A DNA stretch of 41,007 bases from Chitinophaga pinensis (lineage in GTDB: Bacteria; Bacteroidota; Bacteroidia; UKL13-3). The stretch lies in contig CAMAWM010000020.1 of the NCBI GenBank assembly GCA_945861965.1, positions 1 through 41,007 of the forward strand. Direction: 5' to 3'. The position numbers and the translations under genes are program-made. Of the stretch, positions 1 to 8,329 are shown one piece after another. Positions within the stretch are counted from its first letter, which is position 1; every line of letters begins with the position of its first letter. The notes under the pieces were generated by a model. The model ran no database searches and was not told where the DNA came from. It was given only the letters and a program-made list of their open reading frames with translations.

Positions 1-2
1 AC

Positions 3-86
3 CTTGCTCAAACAGTAAATATTACTACAAAACAATATTTACAGGCAGCTGTTTTTTATAACATTGATTTCAGAAAAAAAGAGTAA
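3..86 (+). CDS. 3' end of an unidentified gene (partial)
   Basis: One forward frame is open from the left edge to a TAA at 84-86. It reads as a plausible protein tail ending ...VFYNIDFRKKE, while the other two forward frames stop earlier. Only about 27 residues are visible, so no family can be assigned. The tail is mixed hydrophobic and charged and carries no T9SS sorting signature. It would be convergent with the ureohydrolase-like gene, whose stop lies 57 bp further on. No strong terminator hairpin is seen between them, only A-rich sequence. This could equally be a chance open frame. Confidence 0.4.
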   Translation, partial: LAQTVNITTKQYLQAAVFYNIDFRKKE

Positions 87-143
87 AAAAATAAAAGATA
101 TCAATCGAACTTTATTTTTAAACGGTTTCTAGGCAGAATAATT

Positions 144-1304
144 TTACAACAACTTTTGATACGTCTTCATCCATCTGTCTGGTATTTCGTCTTTCATCGC
201 AATTTGGTAATCGGCATAGGTGCAAGGGACTAAAAATTTTCCGCTGTGCTCGCTTCGTTCAGTTGGGTATGGAACTTCCATCCACCATCTGTCGGTTAAT
301 ATATTTCTATAAAAAATAATTTCGTGATTTCCGCTTTTAGATGTTGTTCGGTAAATCATGTAATCTTTGCTTTCTGTTGCCGGATAATCGTATTTGCGGT
401 TGTAAAATCCTTCAATAAAATACCAAATCATTTGTGCTGCAAGTTTTGAAGTTTGGCTATTGATATCAAACGAAGGATTTACATCGTACAATCCAAAACT
501 GCTTAGTTCATTGCTCATGCCAGCATAGCGTGTAATTTGACAAGCTTCTTCGCCACTAAATCCATTTGGCGATGCATCGCATTGTCCGGGCGCATCCGAA
601 GCTTTTACACAACCCATATTCATCACCAGCATATCGGTATTGCGTAACAAGGGTTCTACATCGGCAATTTTGTGCCGCAAATTCCCAAGTCTAATCATAT
701 CAAAATTCATTCGTTCAAACGCATCGTAACTTTCAGATTCAACAAAATAACTTTGATGTCCAATATGCGTAATGTTAAACAAGAAATTTTTGGGATAAGA
801 AATAATTCGCGAGATATGACTTGAGTTTAAATCGTTTTCCTCGTCTGTTTTCATGTCTACTTTATTGTCGGCAATCATCAAATTCAAATTTGTTTTTACG
901 CCCTCATAAGCCGCAAACTGTGAGTAAGCCAAATCCTGCATTCCGCCCAACACAATGCAAACAATTTTTTTTTCAAACAAGTCGCCCAAGGTTTGCTTCA
1001 AAGCAAAATAGGTATCGTTTATTTCATTTCCGGCTTCAATATTTCCTAAGTCGGCCAGTTTAATTTCGTACCGAGGTTTTATCAATTTGTAAAACTCTTT
1101 GCGTATTTCATCAGGAGCTTCTGATGTTCCAGCTACAGAATTTCGCAACCTGTCTTCATTAACACCAACAATTGCAAGTTGAATTCCGCTCAAATCAACA
1201 TTTCCATTTGTATTAAAAACGGTATGTTGAAATAAACTTCGTGCATCTGATTTTTCGCTTAATTCAGAATACAATGGGGTTGATATAGGTTTTGTATAAT
1301 CCAT
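144..1304 (-). CDS. Formimidoylglutamase/arginase-like protein with degraded metal site
   Basis: A ureohydrolase-fold protein of 386 aa, longer than classical arginases (about 300-320 aa). The family skeleton is visible in order: IVLGGMQDLAY (about 118-127) replaces GGDHS, IADNKVDM (144-151) replaces DAHxD, NMGCVKASDAPG (229-240) replaces SxDxDxxDP, and GLYDVNP (271-277) lies near the C-terminal motif. The metal-binding His of the first motif is Gln, the His of the second is Lys, and the Asp pair of the third is lost. Hydrolysis by the usual binuclear Mn mechanism is therefore doubtful, although databases probably label such proteins formimidoylglutamase. The open frame extends to a TTG at 1337. 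I prefer the first ATG at 1304 because the extra 11 residues are low complexity. It is divergent from the SDR gene. The role is unknown; the well-preserved remainder (for example DRWWMEVPYP) argues against a decaying gene. Confidence 0.85.
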   Translation of the reverse strand: MDYTKPISTPLYSELSEKSDARSLFQHTVFNTNGNVDLSGIQLAIVGVNEDRLRNSVAGTSEAPDEIRKEFYKLIKPRYEIKLADLGNIEAGNEINDTYFALKQTLGDLFEKKIVCIVLGGMQDLAYSQFAAYEGVKTNLNLMIADNKVDMKTDEENDLNSSHISRIISYPKNFLFNITHIGHQSYFVESESYDAFERMNFDMIRLGNLRHKIADVEPLLRNTDMLVMNMGCVKASDAPGQCDASPNGFSGEEACQITRYAGMSNELSSFGLYDVNPSFDINSQTSKLAAQMIWYFIEGFYNRKYDYPATESKDYMIYRTTSKSGNHEIIFYRNILTDRWWMEVPYPTERSEHSGKFLVPCTYADYQIAMKDEIPDRWMKTYQKLL

Positions 1305-1425
1305 ACTTTTAGTTTTTGAAATAGTATCTCTTACCAAAAATTCGAATTCTATCTTTCAGAATTAGGTTCAAGTGTTTGTCAAAATTCTATATTTTCGCGC
1401 ATTCATAAAATAAATATTTCCACAA

Positions 1426-2445
1426 TTGATATTAGTTAGCGGAGCAACAGGATTTTTAGGCGCACACACTGTTTGTTTCTTATTAAAAAACAACAAACAA
1501 GTTGCAGCATTAAAACGCAAATCTTCTTCGTTGCTCGAATTTGATTTGATTTTTAATCACCACTTTAAAAGTTTTTCTGACAATCAACTAGCAAACATAA
1601 AAAACAATTTAAAATGGCACGATGCGGATGTGTTGGATTTGCCTGCATTGGAGATGGCGTTTCAAAACATCGAAGAAGTTTACCACTGCGCTGGCATTGT
1701 TAGTTTTGAAAAAAAAGACTTTGCTAAAATTATAAAAACCAATGTTGAAGGAACAACAAACATGGTAAATCTTTCGATTGAATTTGGAGTAAAAAAATTC
1801 TTACATATAAGTTCAACTGCAGCAATTGGACGAACCGATAGCGGAAATGAAATTGTCGAAAACACAAGATGGGAAAGCTCAGATTTGAACAGCAATTACG
1901 CCATCAGCAAACACAAAGCCGAAATGGAAGTGTGGCGAGCAAAAGAAGAAGGATTGAATGTTTGCATAGTAAATCCAAGTATAATTTTGGGCATTGGCGA
2001 TTACAATAAAGGTTCGGTAAATATTTTTAAAATGCTGAAAAAAAAACTGCCGTTTTATACTTTAGGTGTCAATGGATTTGTGGATGTTGTGGATGTTTCG
2101 CGAGCAAGTTTTGAGTTGATGGAAAACAATATTTTTGGCCAGCGATTTATCTTAGTTAGTGAAAACACATCGTACAAAAATTTGTTTTTTTTGATAGCCG
2201 ATGGCTTCAATTCGGCAAGACCAAAAATTGAAATCGGTAAATATTTATCCGAAATTTCGTGGCGAGGAGTTGCGTTTTTAAAACTTTTTGGACTTGCAAA
2301 AATTAACATTACAAAAGAAACATCGCGCACATCGCAGAAAAAATATTTTTATTCAAACTCAAAAATAAAAACCGCAATTGGTTTTGAATTCAAACCCTTA
2401 AATCAAACAATAAAAGAAGTTTGTGATTTTATTTTGCACCAGTAA
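1426..2445 (+). CDS. NAD(P)-dependent epimerase/dehydratase (extended SDR)
   Basis: A 339-aa extended short-chain dehydrogenase. The N-terminal Rossmann motif is GATGFLG (about residues 6-12). The catalytic set is visible as Ser in HISSTAAIG (about 127-135) and Tyr/Lys in YAISKHK (about 158-164). The family acts on sugar nucleotides, dihydroflavonol-like substrates or sterol-like ketones; the substrate cannot be read from sequence. The start is a TTG at 1426: a TAA lies in frame at 1411-1413 and no ATG precedes the Rossmann motif, so a rare start codon is effectively forced. The stop is 5 bp from the stop of the convergent S41 protease, leaving no room for a separate terminator. Soluble and cytoplasmic; no signal peptide. 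Confidence 0.9.
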   Translation: MILVSGATGFLGAHTVCFLLKNNKQVAALKRKSSSLLEFDLIFNHHFKSFSDNQLANIKNNLKWHDADVLDLPALEMAFQNIEEVYHCAGIVSFEKKDFAKIIKTNVEGTTNMVNLSIEFGVKKFLHISSTAAIGRTDSGNEIVENTRWESSDLNSNYAISKHKAEMEVWRAKEEGLNVCIVNPSIILGIGDYNKGSVNIFKMLKKKLPFYTLGVNGFVDVVDVSRASFELMENNIFGQRFILVSENTSYKNLFFLIADGFNSARPKIEIGKYLSEISWRGVAFLKLFGLAKINITKETSRTSQKKYFYSNSKIKTAIGFEFKPLNQTIKEVCDFILHQ

Positions 2446-2450
2446 TTCAA

Positions 2451-4076
2451 TTATTTTTTCGAATTAGAAAGCAAGGATTCGTAATTTTCAAATGCCTTCA
2501 AAGCCCTGTTTATAATTTTGTCTTCTTTGCTTAACACTTTGAAATAACCATTGTCGCGCCATAGCTGCCGAGCAATCATTGCTTTAACTTGAAGCTTAAT
2601 AAAGTTACTTGATCGTACAATTTCGGCATCGCTTGGTTTGCGTATTTTATTGGCAATACAAAAACCCGCAAATTGTTGAATTAAGTTTCCATCAAATTTA
2701 AAATGACCTTCAAATGCAGTTTCATTAGCAAAACGTTGTTCTATTTTTTTTCTGTTTTTGTCCAAATAATCAAAAGAAAATTTACTGAAAATACCTGCAG
2801 AAATTACTTCGGTTAAAAAGGTGGAAATATGCGATGTGTCAATGCTTACTTTTACATCGGGCTGTATGCCTCCTCCAGCATAAACAACTCTGCCTTTTAT
2901 TCTTGTGTGGTATTTAGTGGTATCGAAAATACGATCGCTGTTTTCGCTTTCCAATTCGCCATTTTGATATCGGTTCATTAGTTCATTTTCATACTCTTGA
3001 TATCCATTTTTTTTATACTCTTTTTGAATGCAACGTCCCGTTGGAGTATAATATTTTGAGACCGTTAATCGTATGCCCGAACCATCGCTCAAGTCAAAAG
3101 GTTGTTGTACCAATCCTTTGCCAAAACTTCGTCTGCCAATTATCAATCCGCGATCCCAATCTTGTATGGCACCACTTACAATTTCGCTTGCGCTAGCACT
3201 TCCTTCATCAATCAAAACAATTAGTTTTCCTGTTTCAAAAACGCCAGTATTATTTGAAACAAAATCTTCTCGCGGTTTAATTCTTCCTTGCGTGTAAACA
3301 ATTAATTTTTTGTCGTCCAAAAACTCATCTGCCAAATCGGTAGCAGCATCCAAAAATCCACCAGGATTTCCTCGCAAATCAAGTATTAAATTTTTAACGC
3401 AATTGTTTTTATTGAGCAAATTAAATGCGGTTTCAAATTCGTCTTTTGTAGTAGCGGCAAATCGACTTATTTTTATGTAAGCCGTAGTTTTATCCAACAT
3501 TAGCTGAGCATCTACGCTATAAATTGGAATAGTTCCGCGCTTTATGATATAATTAATTTTTTGTTTTGATGAAGGGCGATAGATAGCAATCTTCACTTCG
3601 GTTCCGCTTTTGCCACGCAAATTTTTTATTACCTTTTCGTTAGTGATTCCAACTCCTGCCAAATTCATAGTATCCGCACTTAAAATTCTATCGCCACTCA
3701 GAATGCCAAGCTCTGCCGAAGGCCCACCAGCCAATGCCGCAACAACCATTATTGTATCGTCCAAAATATTAAATTCAATTCCAATGCCTTCAAACTCGCC
3801 CGTCAATGGCTCGTTTGCAGCTTTTAACTCGCTTGCCGGAATGTAAATGGAGTGAGGATCAAGAAAAGCAAACATATCGTTTAGCGATTTTGTTTCCAGC
3901 TCTTCTACATCAACCGTGTCAACATAATTTTCGTTTATAATTTGATAAATTTGACTGAATTTATTTCTGATTCCCAAACCGTTTTCGATAGGTTTTAAAT
4001 AAATTCCAATCAACAAACCGAATGAGATTAAAAGTCCATAAATAAAAGGCTGCCAGTTTTGGCGATTATTTTCCAT
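2451..4076 (-). CDS. S41 family C-terminal processing peptidase (CtpA/Prc-like)
   Basis: A 541-aa serine protease of the Tsp/CtpA family. An N-terminal membrane segment (about 11-28) places the body in the periplasm. A PDZ domain follows (about 85-165, with EFEGIGIEF and LSGDRIL). The S41 core is at about 190-360: LILDLRGNPGGF precedes GSASASEI, in which the middle Ser295 is the likely nucleophile. Lys320 in SFGKGLVQ lies 25 residues on, the spacing expected for the Ser/Lys dyad. The last 130 residues are a C-terminal extension also common in Bacteroidota homologues. Such enzymes trim or degrade envelope proteins at their C-termini. It starts with ATG and has its own probable promoter at 4102-4130. 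Confidence 0.93.
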   Translation of the reverse strand: MENNRQNWQPFIYGLLISFGLLIGIYLKPIENGLGIRNKFSQIYQIINENYVDTVDVEELETKSLNDMFAFLDPHSIYIPASELKAANEPLTGEFEGIGIEFNILDDTIMVVAALAGGPSAELGILSGDRILSADTMNLAGVGITNEKVIKNLRGKSGTEVKIAIYRPSSKQKINYIIKRGTIPIYSVDAQLMLDKTTAYIKISRFAATTKDEFETAFNLLNKNNCVKNLILDLRGNPGGFLDAATDLADEFLDDKKLIVYTQGRIKPREDFVSNNTGVFETGKLIVLIDEGSASASEIVSGAIQDWDRGLIIGRRSFGKGLVQQPFDLSDGSGIRLTVSKYYTPTGRCIQKEYKKNGYQEYENELMNRYQNGELESENSDRIFDTTKYHTRIKGRVVYAGGGIQPDVKVSIDTSHISTFLTEVISAGIFSKFSFDYLDKNRKKIEQRFANETAFEGHFKFDGNLIQQFAGFCIANKIRKPSDAEIVRSSNFIKLQVKAMIARQLWRDNGYFKVLSKEDKIINRALKAFENYESLLSNSKK

Positions 4077-4101
4077 ATTTTTGAAGAAGCTAAAATTGCA
4101 A

Positions 4102-4130
4102 CAAATATAATAGCAAGGATCACACTCAAA
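4102..4130 (-). promoter_or_regulatory. Probable promoter for the S41 peptidase gene
   Basis: On the minus strand a perfect Bacteroidota -7 box TATATTTG (4109 to 4102) is preceded after 17 bp by a -33 box TTTG (4130 to 4127). The expected RNA start would leave a leader of roughly 20 nt before the ATG at 4076. The spacing is slightly short of the usual 19-20 bp. The match is to a published consensus (TTTG and TAnnTTTG) and is not an experimental start. Confidence 0.5.
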
Positions 4131-4146
4131 AGTTTTAATTTAAACA

Positions 4147-4971
4147 ATGACAGAGAAAAAAGAAATACGAATTACCGAACAAAATTCGAGCTACAAACAG
4201 CTCGAAAAAATGAGCACTTCTATGCTGCTCAAAAACATAAATAAAGAAGACAAAACGGTTGCAATTGCAATTGAAAAAATTTTACCTGAAATAAAAAAAA
4301 CGGTAGATGCCGCTTATTTACAATTACAAAAAGGAGGCCGCTTATTTTATATTGGTGCTGGCACAAGTGGTCGTTTGGGAATTGTTGACGCTAGTGAATG
4401 TCCGCCAACTTTCGGTGTGCCACATGGCTTGTTTATAGGAATAATTGCTGGTGGAGACAAAGCCATTCGCAAAGCAGTAGAATTTGCCGAAGACGATTTG
4501 AATCAAGGATGGAAAGATTTAAAAGAGCACAAAATTTCGAAAAAAGATTTTGTAATTGGAATTGCCGCAAGTGGTAGTACGCCTTATGTTGTTGGCGCTT
4601 TAATGCAAGCCAACAAAAACAATGTTCCGACTGCATGTATTGTATGCAATAAAAACAGTTTGCTGGCTATCAATTCAAATTTTCCGATTGAAATAATTGT
4701 TGGGCCTGAGTTTGTAACTGGAAGCACACGCATGAAATCGGGCACTGCGCAGAAATTAGTTTTAAATATGATCTCGACAAGTTTGATGATAAAACTTGGA
4801 AGAGTAAAAGGAAATAAAATGATAGACATGCAACTTAGCAACAATAAACTCATCCATCGCGGCACCAAAATGCTAATGGACGAACTGAAAATTAATGAAA
4901 CAAAAGCGAACAAGTTGTTGTTAAAACATGGCAGCGTTCGCAAGGCTATCAATAAATATAAAGGAAAATAA
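4147..4971 (+). CDS. murQ: N-acetylmuramic acid 6-phosphate etherase
   Basis: Cleaves the D-lactyl ether of MurNAc-6-phosphate to GlcNAc-6-phosphate and lactate, a cytoplasmic step in peptidoglycan recycling. The 274-aa protein has the SIS fold: GAGTSGRLGIVDASECPPTF (about 72-91, phosphosugar loop and catalytic Glu region), GIAASGSTPYV (about 138-148) and GPEFVTGSTRMKSGTAQK (about 183-200, highly typical of MurQ). It is slightly shorter than the E. coli enzyme (298 aa), missing some C-terminal UBA-like sequence. It begins at ATG 4147; the open frame from 4059 in another phase is a shadow. It is followed after 2 bp by the next gene, so transcription is probably shared. Confidence 0.95.
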   Translation: MTEKKEIRITEQNSSYKQLEKMSTSMLLKNINKEDKTVAIAIEKILPEIKKTVDAAYLQLQKGGRLFYIGAGTSGRLGIVDASECPPTFGVPHGLFIGIIAGGDKAIRKAVEFAEDDLNQGWKDLKEHKISKKDFVIGIAASGSTPYVVGALMQANKNNVPTACIVCNKNSLLAINSNFPIEIIVGPEFVTGSTRMKSGTAQKLVLNMISTSLMIKLGRVKGNKMIDMQLSNNKLIHRGTKMLMDELKINETKANKLLLKHGSVRKAINKYKGK

Positions 4972-4973
4972 TT

Positions 4974-5441
4974 TTGACCGAAACGATTATAGAATATCTT
5001 GCAGTGATTGCATTGTCAAGCGTAAAATTTTTGTTTGGCTTTGGTGGTGCGCTTTCCAGAGGGTTTAATTTTTTTGAGGTGATGCTAACAACAGTTGGCG
5101 GTGGAATGTTAGGTGTAGTTGTTTACCTTTATTTATGGGAATTGATAGTAAAAATAAAACGAAAATTTTTTTCGAGCAAAACAAAAACCATTCGCATAAA
5201 TAAATTTACTCGCTTTCTGGTAAAAATAATTAAGGAGTATGAAATTTATGGAATTGCATTTTTAACACCACTCGTTTTAACGATGCCAATTGGAACCGTA
5301 ATAGCATCATCAATTGAACACAATAAATGGAGAATAAAATTGTTCATGTTTATTTCTTTAACATTTTGGACTTTGTTGCTTTATGGTTTGAAACAGCTTT
5401 TAGGAATTGATATTCCAGGATTGATAGATAGAATATTTTGA
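4974..5441 (+). CDS. Small multi-pass membrane protein, function unknown
   Basis: A 155-aa hydrophobic protein with about four membrane segments: 5-27, 36-58, 90-112 and 118-142. A basic loop around residues 59-85 ([18 protein letters not shown]) is probably cytoplasmic. The size and the [17 protein letters not shown] segment recall the small multidrug-export (PF06695-like) family, but this is only a resemblance. It starts with TTG 2 bp after murQ, and its TGA overlaps the region where ltaE begins, so it is embedded in the murQ-ltaE operon and probably translated by coupling. No catalytic motif is visible. Confidence 0.75.
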   Translation: MTETIIEYLAVIALSSVKFLFGFGGALSRGFNFFEVMLTTVGGGMLGVVVYLYLWELIVKIKRKFFSSKTKTIRINKFTRFLVKIIKEYEIYGIAFLTPLVLTMPIGTVIASSIEHNKWRIKLFMFISLTFWTLLLYGLKQLLGIDIPGLIDRIF

Positions 5442-5452
5442 AAACAAACGAG

Positions 5453-6478
5453 ATGAATAGTATTGATTTAAGAAGCGACACCTTAACCAAGCCATCGCCT
5501 GAAATGCTAGATGCAATGATGAAAGCGAAGGTTGGCGATGATGTGTTTGGCGAAGACGAAACGGTAAATATGCTACAACAAAAAGCGGCTGAACTTTTTG
5601 GAATGGAAGCTGCACTTTTTTGTCCCAGCGGAACGATGACAAATCAAATTGCAATTAAAATACATACACAAGCTGGAGATGAAGTGATGTGCGACAAACT
5701 ATCGCATATTTATTTATTTGAAGGCGGTGGAATTGCTGCAAATTCGGGCGCTTCAGTGCGATTACTGGATGGAAATTTAGGAAGATTTTCTTCGTCACAA
5801 GTACTAGAAAATATAAATAAAGACGATGCTCATTTTCCGCGAACAAAATTAGTGAGCATAGAAAACACAGTAAATCGTGGCGGTGGATCAATTTGGGATT
5901 TTGAAGAAATAAAAAAAATAAAAGCAAGCTGCATTTCAACTAATTTATCACTTCATTTAGATGGAGCGCGATTGTTTAATGCGCTTGTCGAAACCAAAGA
6001 AACAACAACTGATTACGGAAAAATATTTGATACCATTTCAATTTGTCTTAGCAAAGGTTTAGGAGCGCCAGTTGGAAGTTTATTGTTAGGAAATCAGCAG
6101 CATATTTATAAAGCCAAACGTGTAAGAAAAATTTTTGGTGGCGGTATGCGACAAGCGGGTTATTTGGCTGCTGCCGGAATTTTTGCGTTGGATAATAATA
6201 TTTCAAGACTGAAAATAGATCATGTTAGAGCCAAAGAAATTGAAAAAATATTGTTGCAAAAAAACTTTGTTTCAGAAGTTTTTCAGGTTCAAACTAACAT
6301 TGTTATTTTTAAAGTAAACGAAACTATTTCGACAGAAATATTTCTGAAAAAACTTTCAGCTCAAAATATAAAAGCCGTTAGTATTGGCAAAAATTTGATT
6401 CGATTTGTATTGCATTTAGATGTTTCTGAAGAAATGTTTGAGCAACTTAAAACTACAATTTCAGAGATTAATTTTTAA
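5453..6478 (+). CDS. ltaE: Low-specificity L-threonine aldolase
   Basis: A PLP enzyme splitting L-threonine and L-allo-threonine to glycine and acetaldehyde. The 341-aa fold-type I protein begins [15 protein letters not shown], the usual start of the family. It has [16 protein letters not shown] (cofactor phosphate region), [11 protein letters not shown] (Asp stacking with PLP and the following Arg) and [16 protein letters not shown], where Lys should form the Schiff base. The open frame reaches a TTG at 5438 overlapping the previous stop. I choose ATG 5453, which gives the compact N-terminus seen in this family; TTG 5438 remains possible. It is the last gene of the murQ operon. Confidence 0.93.
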   Translation: MNSIDLRSDTLTKPSPEMLDAMMKAKVGDDVFGEDETVNMLQQKAAELFGMEAALFCPSGTMTNQIAIKIHTQAGDEVMCDKLSHIYLFEGGGIAANSGASVRLLDGNLGRFSSSQVLENINKDDAHFPRTKLVSIENTVNRGGGSIWDFEEIKKIKASCISTNLSLHLDGARLFNALVETKETTTDYGKIFDTISICLSKGLGAPVGSLLLGNQQHIYKAKRVRKIFGGGMRQAGYLAAAGIFALDNNISRLKIDHVRAKEIEKILLQKNFVSEVFQVQTNIVIFKVNETISTEIFLKKLSAQNIKAVSIGKNLIRFVLHLDVSEEMFEQLKTTISEINF

Positions 6479-6581
6479 AAAATAAACGCAATAATTTGCA
6501 TTTATAATGTGAATATAGCATTTTAGCGCATTGGCCAGTTTGATTTTTATAACAAATTCAGCATATTGCAAGTCAAAAAAA

Positions 6582-6995
6582 ATGAAAAAAGTAATACTAT
6601 TGATAGCGTTGTTTGTTGGTATTTTTGTTAGCAATAGCACAGCACAAAAAGTTGCAAGCAAAAGTAAAGTAAATGGATACGATGCCATTTATCCCTTTAA
6701 AAAGGGAAAAGCCAAAGTAGAAAAAAACGGTAAAATGGGCTACATTGATATGACCGGAGAGGAAATTATCAAATGTAAATACGATGCCATTTATCCATTT
6801 GAAGACGGAAAAGCGAAAGTTGAAATAAACGGAAAATTTGGTTTTATTAATGAATTAGGCGAAGAAATAATCGAAGTGAAATTTGATTACATTGGACCAT
6901 TCAAAAACGGCCGAGCAGTTGTTCGATACAATGGAAAGTTAGACATTATTGACGAAGAAGGATTGGTAATTACCGAAGCAAATCACACCAAATAA
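6582..6995 (+). CDS. Secreted WG-repeat protein
   Basis: A 137-aa protein with a signal peptide (MKKVILLIALFVGIFVSNS, cleavage near STAQ) followed by three WG-type repeats of about 34 residues. The repeats begin YDAIYPFKKGKAKVEKNGK, YDAIYPFEDGKAKVEINGK and FDYIGPFKNGRAVVRYNGK, each followed by a [GM]xI(D/N)xxGEEII turn. WG repeats form small beta modules; no activity is known for most members. ATG 6582 was chosen over the upstream start at 6531 because it sits exactly at the signal peptide. There is no T9SS sorting domain, so it probably stays in the periplasm or envelope. The repeats are nearly identical, suggesting recent internal duplication. It is convergent with the FAD oxidoreductase gene. 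Confidence 0.85.
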   Translation: MKKVILLIALFVGIFVSNSTAQKVASKSKVNGYDAIYPFKKGKAKVEKNGKMGYIDMTGEEIIKCKYDAIYPFEDGKAKVEINGKFGFINELGEEIIEVKFDYIGPFKNGRAVVRYNGKLDIIDEEGLVITEANHTK

Positions 6996-7014
6996 GTTCA
7001 ATTTTTTTAAGAAA

Positions 7015-8142
7015 TTACTGAAGCAAATCAGCCAAATCTTCGGCTATTTTACTGCCCAAAGCTACGCCCATTCCATTCAGTCTGGCACCAACTGCAATTC
7101 TGTCGCTCATGCGTTGTACAATAGGTAATTTGTTTTCGCCAAAAGCCATTATTCCTGTCCATTTATAGTCGATTGTAAATTGCTTTTCGGGAATAATCAA
7201 CTCTTTCAAATACCATTCAAGTTTTGATATTATTGTTTCATTCAATTCGAAATTCGTTGTTCGTTCTTTTTCAAAATCTAAATTTCTACCACCACCAAAA
7301 ATTATTCTGTTTTCAAAATTTCGGAAATAATAAAATCCCTCATCAAAATTAAAGGTTCCTTTTATTTTTAAATTTTCGATAGGAGAGGTGCAAATAACTT
7401 GTCCGCGACCTGGAATTATTTCTAATTTCGGAAATAGTTTTTTTGTAAAAGCATTGGTGCAAACCACTGTTTTTTCAGCTTTAAAAGTTTGAGTGCTTTG
7501 GTTGCACGAAACCAAAATCTCAACACAATGATTATTCTCTTCAATAGAATTTACCTCAGCGCCTGTAATAATTTTTATACCAAGCGATGCTGCATAATCA
7601 TGCAATGAATTCATCATTTTTCCAGTATCAAGCTGACCTTCAATTTCATTTTCAACAATTGAACTCAGAAGTTTTTTGTTAAATCCAAACGCATCAATTT
7701 TATCCTTTTTTTCAACAAAAATATTTTTTCCAAACAAGGGAAAAAGCATTGCGTTCATGAAATCAATTTTATCTAAATGATTTTCAATTCCACTGTTAAA
7801 AACGAGTTCATATCCACCATTGTTTTGAAAATCTATTTTTGCATCGCCCAATCTTTTTCTTAGCAATTGCAATCCTTTCCAACGATTTTCAACCAATTGC
7901 AATAAATTTTTTTCGCCCATTAAACTTAAATCGTAAACTTTTTCACTTAAGGTTCCAATGCAAGCAAATCCAGCATTTTTTGTCGATGCACCGGTAGGAA
8001 ACAATCCGCGTTCAAGTATTAATATTTTTGCATTTGGATTTCTTTCTTTCAGAACGCAAGCGGTCGAAAGTCCTGTTATTCCTGAACCAACGATGATATA
8101 ATCGAAATGAATAAATTCTTTTTGTTCCCAAAAACTTAACAT
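7015..8142 (-). CDS. FAD-dependent oxidoreductase (DAO family)
   Basis: A 375-aa flavoprotein of the D-amino-acid/glycine oxidase superfamily. The dinucleotide-binding motif YIIVGSGITGLSTACVLKE lies at about 14-32, followed by the acidic end of strand 2 in ILILERG. GASTKNAGFACIG (about 52-64) is the conserved FAD-contact region, and GRGQVICTSP and IIFGGGRNLD are typical of the substrate-barrel part. The C-terminus NGMGVALGSKIAEDLADLL closes the FAD domain. The substrate is probably an amine or amino acid and cannot be read from sequence. It is monocistronic, convergent with the WG-repeat gene and divergent from the serine hydrolase. No signal peptide, so cytoplasmic. Confidence 0.88.
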   Translation of the reverse strand: MLSFWEQKEFIHFDYIIVGSGITGLSTACVLKERNPNAKILILERGLFPTGASTKNAGFACIGTLSEKVYDLSLMGEKNLLQLVENRWKGLQLLRKRLGDAKIDFQNNGGYELVFNSGIENHLDKIDFMNAMLFPLFGKNIFVEKKDKIDAFGFNKKLLSSIVENEIEGQLDTGKMMNSLHDYAASLGIKIITGAEVNSIEENNHCVEILVSCNQSTQTFKAEKTVVCTNAFTKKLFPKLEIIPGRGQVICTSPIENLKIKGTFNFDEGFYYFRNFENRIIFGGGRNLDFEKERTTNFELNETIISKLEWYLKELIIPEKQFTIDYKWTGIMAFGENKLPIVQRMSDRIAVGARLNGMGVALGSKIAEDLADLLQ

Positions 8143-8243
8143 GGATTGATAAAAAAATATGTTGCGAAGATGTAAAAATACGCAGTAAAATAAAATGTTA
8201 AACGAATTACTCTTTAAAAAACGAATTGGATAAAACCAATGAA

Positions 8244-8265
8244 TTTCTTAAAAGTTTCTTAAAGG
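8244..8265. repeat. 11-bp tandem repeat in a divergent intergenic region
   Basis: Two adjacent copies of TTTCTTAAAAG/TTTCTTAAAGG (10 of 11 identical) lie upstream of the serine hydrolase gene, about 65 bp before its ATG. The one-helical-turn period would suit two side-by-side binding sites of a regulator. The match could also be chance in A+T-rich DNA. Nothing else identifiable was found in 8143-8329. Confidence 0.3.
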
Positions 8266-8329
8266 CCTTTTGTTAAGGATATTAGTATGATTATTACACT
8301 AGAAACCACAAAAAACAAGTAATTATTGA

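Noticed and set aside
4059-4244. A 61-codon frame overlapping the start of murQ
   Set aside because: It is in a different phase from murQ and crosses the divergent promoter region; murQ motifs are in the other frame.
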